Shown here: positions 14,401 to 15,649 of the stretch, one piece after another
How positions within the stretch are numbered: position 1 is the first letter of the stretch
How the letters are laid out: every line of letters begins with the position of its first letter
Notes under the pieces: generated by a model
Databases searched by the model: none
Told to the model about the DNA's origin: nothing
Seen by the model: only the letters and a program-made list of their open reading frames with translations
From: CAZTBB01 sp964611755
GTDB lineage: Bacteria; Pseudomonadota; Alphaproteobacteria; Micavibrionales; Micavibrionaceae
Assembly (NCBI GenBank): GCA_964611755.1
Contig: CAZTBB010000042.1
Span: forward strand, 1-15,649
Length of the DNA: 15,649 nt
Direction of reading: 5' to 3'
Made by a program: the position numbers and the translations under genes

Positions 14401-15649
14401 TTTCTCGTCTCAAGCAAGCTCAATCACAGGCATTCATGATGACATGCAAATTACCGCAATTGGTGATTATGATGGTGATGGTGATATTGATTACGCCATC
14501 TCAGCGCCAACAGGAAATGCCAACACCACTGGATCCGGGCAAGTTCAGATCGTTGATGCGAGCGGCACGGTGCTGATTGATTTTACAGGTTTGGCTGTTG
14601 GAGATGAATTCGGCTTCTCGATCTCAACTGTTGGTGATGTTAATGGTGATGGATTTGATGATCTTATTATTGGTGCGCCCATGGCTGACCCTGCAGGAAA
14701 AACAGATGCTGGAGAAGTGCATCTCATTTTCGGTCAGGGTGGTATCACACCAACGCAAACGATTGATATTTCAACCCTGACATCTGCTAATGGCTTGTCA
14801 TTCGCAGGCCCTACTGGCGGTGAAAACTGGGGAAGTGATATATCCGGCATTGGTGATTTTGATAGTGACGGATTTGCCGATTTTGCTTATGCAGATCTTG
14901 GCGCTGGTACAATTAATGTTGTTCTGGGCGACAACACAGCAGCCAGCATCGCTGGTGGCGGCTCTCAAGCTGTTACGTTTACAGGCTTGGCCGCAGCAAA
15001 CACTGAGATGCCTATTTTCAATGCCGGCGATCATGATGGTGATGGCGTATCAGATATGGCCATCTTTGATAGAAATGCCAACGGGTCGAAAGGTGAATTC
15101 ATTGTCGCCTTTGGCAGCGAAACCATTGGCGGCAGCTCTGTTTCTACAGTAAGCGCAGGCTTTGATGGATACAGAATTACAACCGCAGGCTTAACCAAAC
15201 ATATCATTGATGCCGGCGTTGCGGGTGATTTCAATGGTGATGGGTTCGATGATCTTGTTGTCGCCATCAAAGAGCCGGGAGCCTCACAATACATGACCGA
15301 GTTTTATATTGTGTATGGCGGCCAGTACGGCACCCTTTTGAATGATGGAAAGATTGATTATAACGAGCTCAACAGCCCGGATGTGGCCTTCCGTATGGAT
15401 TACGAAATCCCGTCAACCGTTGGTAATGCCGATTTATTTGATTTCGATATCTACAGTGCCGGTGACATTAATGGCGATGGGTTTGATGATCTGGCCATTG
15501 GAACGCCCGGTGTTGATAACAATATTTCGAATGACTCCGATGGCGCCGGAACCGCTTCAGATGACTCCGATGGCGCTGCCTATATTGTGTATGGGCGGAT
15601 GACCAATACATTTACAGATTATGTTGCCGATAATGGCACAGGGCCCTCC
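11486..15649 (+). CDS. Giant FecR / cadherin-like / FG-GAP surface protein (adhesin-like), 3' end beyond window
   Basis: An unbroken frame of 1388 codons, open at the right edge. AAGGGG lies 10 nt before the ATG. There is no signal peptide (MARFSGDNSGSETHSDN) and no membrane helix, which points to type I secretion with a C-terminal signal outside the window. Layout: residues 18-86, a beta-rich N-terminal region (DLVIEGPDGTVIVEDYF); 107-240, FecR-like domain (GEATVTRLDGTVEPVSIG, FIDETSFAISEDARL, GSIGIRGTI); 332-398, DGQGP repeats; 411-477, proline- and threonine-rich linker; about 499-797, three cadherin-like repeats with FDFET..DYTLDIAFTDD-type strands; 800-910, an unassigned beta-rich segment; 931-1340, seven FG-GAP-type D-x-N/D-x-D-G calcium loops (GDLNGDGFDDLLIG and six more). 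The role is probably calcium-dependent adhesion or biofilm matrix. It lies directly after the EAL gene. The family is known in outline; the exact domain order is not one I recognise. Confidence 0.88.
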   Translation, partial: MARFSGDNSGSETHSDNIIQIADGQTEVGVASDSYIRDADFSREGMDLVIEGPDGTVIVEDYFASIPQPNIVSPNGLTLTPNLVESFTESPMQFANAGLAATDISPVGAVQELSGEATVTRLDGTVEPVSIGTPIFQGDIVETNDEGAVNIMFIDETSFAISEDARLAIDEYIFDPATQAGTTNFSVLKGVFVFTSGLIGREDPDDVTIETPVGSIGIRGTIIMGDVVRGEITVAEGAIVLTDFNGNQMTLAGQFETAQFDISGAGNGIQNLGLLSPADVAAKFVSVSNVAGGLFSSFNDLGAGNQGGDNTGQGGEPQGGEAGQGPDGENADGQGPDGQGPDGQGPDGQGPDGQGPDGQGPEGENADGQGPDGGPDGQGPDGQGPDGGPDGGPDGQGPDGPTADGTPVEGSQPPAGEPLPPPPPGTPTGTNAGPTAPTGSTGGTDGSAGPAPAPTGTNTAPPPPPTTLNQPPPPPPGVIQDLADQADGSTGPIAPSDRPQAFLTVGEEVANTTLVGSIFASAPVLAPGTSFAIADGNTDGIFAISSVGNIRIIDNTNLDFEGTSQYVLTVQQLNVDGDVVETGTVTVDITDFGPTYSQSGAYNIDENQTSGTIVTDFSTEITAESGTTISGYAISGGTGMSYFDIDAAGKITLNSTGSANVDFETATSHTLTIDVTDDTGEVLSQTITIDIGDKSPIITQSTGLVVDENKNDTTFIADISGDVTHDGGSSISNYAIIGGTGNGLFAIDSFGKISVNGNNNFDFETTTDYTLDIAFTDDLGETTTATYTINVADIDSTPDTTPSFGDLGSTMPFQYLASTNPSILGIDNQTDINTSSNIEVSIDGGAYTAGLTGISDGQTLQLRMRAPGLGNTEGEIQFLDQSGNLEYSETVTIQSSASRLPDLRLDQPNNTILHITDDIAKGFGDGFAAVGDLNGDGFDDLLIGRSLDNLYFQLNGQATSNSDFNVPTGPGNFSSQASSITGIHDDMQITAIGDYDGDGDIDYAISAPTGNANTTGSGQVQIVDASGTVLIDFTGLAVGDEFGFSISTVGDVNGDGFDDLIIGAPMADPAGKTDAGEVHLIFGQGGITPTQTIDISTLTSANGLSFAGPTGGENWGSDISGIGDFDSDGFADFAYADLGAGTINVVLGDNTAASIAGGGSQAVTFTGLAAANTEMPIFNAGDHDGDGVSDMAIFDRNANGSKGEFIVAFGSETIGGSSVSTVSAGFDGYRITTAGLTKHIIDAGVAGDFNGDGFDDLVVAIKEPGASQYMTEFYIVYGGQYGTLLNDGKIDYNELNSPDVAFRMDYEIPSTVGNADLFDFDIYSAGDINGDGFDDLAIGTPGVDNNISNDSDGAGTASDDSDGAAYIVYGRMTNTFTDYVADNGTGPS
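12479..12679 (+). repeat. In-frame 15-bp minisatellite encoding DGQGP
   Basis: Six consecutive 15-bp units of GATGGGCAAGGGCCG (12479-12568, one with GGT for GGG) are followed by an EGENA spacer and then further DGQGP units mixed with 12-bp DGGP units up to 12679. All units keep the reading frame. The identical codon use between units points to recent slippage or recombination. Because the repeat has few stops in any frame, long spurious antisense and shifted frames overlap it. Confidence 0.93.

Overview
The window looks chromosomal and comes from an alphaproteobacterium of moderate GC content. The best markers are a 41-residue L36 protein of the alphaproteobacterial type, a PurB opening MIPRYTRPEM, a bactofilin, and a membrane protein carrying a WQYR...C.IDLFW core that I associate with Alphaproteobacteria. 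I cannot name a genus.

Left part (1-4733). A minus-strand operon runs map (2182-1358), radC (1368-667), purB (665 to beyond the left edge), with an 11-nt overlap and then a 1-nt gap, which suggests coupled translation. Divergent from map is a short CinA-type gene (2241-3044). A 48-codon gene with a near-consensus promoter follows (3178-3324). It converges on a minus-strand tRNA-Leu with anticodon UAA (3341-3427). Two minus-strand genes follow in a less conserved-looking, AT-richer patch: a short MarR-like regulator and a pentapeptide-repeat protein.

Middle part (4734-9896). uvrC (4874-6742) is divergent from the pentapeptide gene. Next is a two-gene unit of a bactofilin with a long acidic N-terminal tail (6923-7738) and a single-pass membrane protein (7758-8339). 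Convergent to it are a membrane-anchored protein of unknown function, a small lipoprotein, and rpmJ with a clear promoter and terminator. rpmJ is 41 codons long and easily missed.

Right part (10141-15649). A 406-residue protein fuses a cyclic-nucleotide-binding domain to an EAL domain that keeps all the expected catalytic residues, so it is predicted to degrade cyclic di-GMP. Directly downstream on the same strand begins the largest reading frame of the window, at least 1388 codons and open at the right edge. In order it carries an N-terminal region without a signal peptide, a FecR-like domain, a DGQGP minisatellite linker, a proline-rich linker, about three cadherin-like repeats and seven FG-GAP-type calcium-binding motifs that could make one complete beta-propeller. 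This looks like a giant secreted surface adhesin. Its position beside a c-di-GMP phosphodiesterase suggests, but does not prove, second-messenger control of adhesion. This pair is the most interesting content of the window.

No CRISPR array, insertion sequence or prophage was seen. No stretch over 300 bases lacks a gene. The longest gene-free stretches (about 230-245 bases, at 3843-4076, 9538-9770 and 9897-10140) hold promoters, terminators, inverted repeats, or nothing I recognise.
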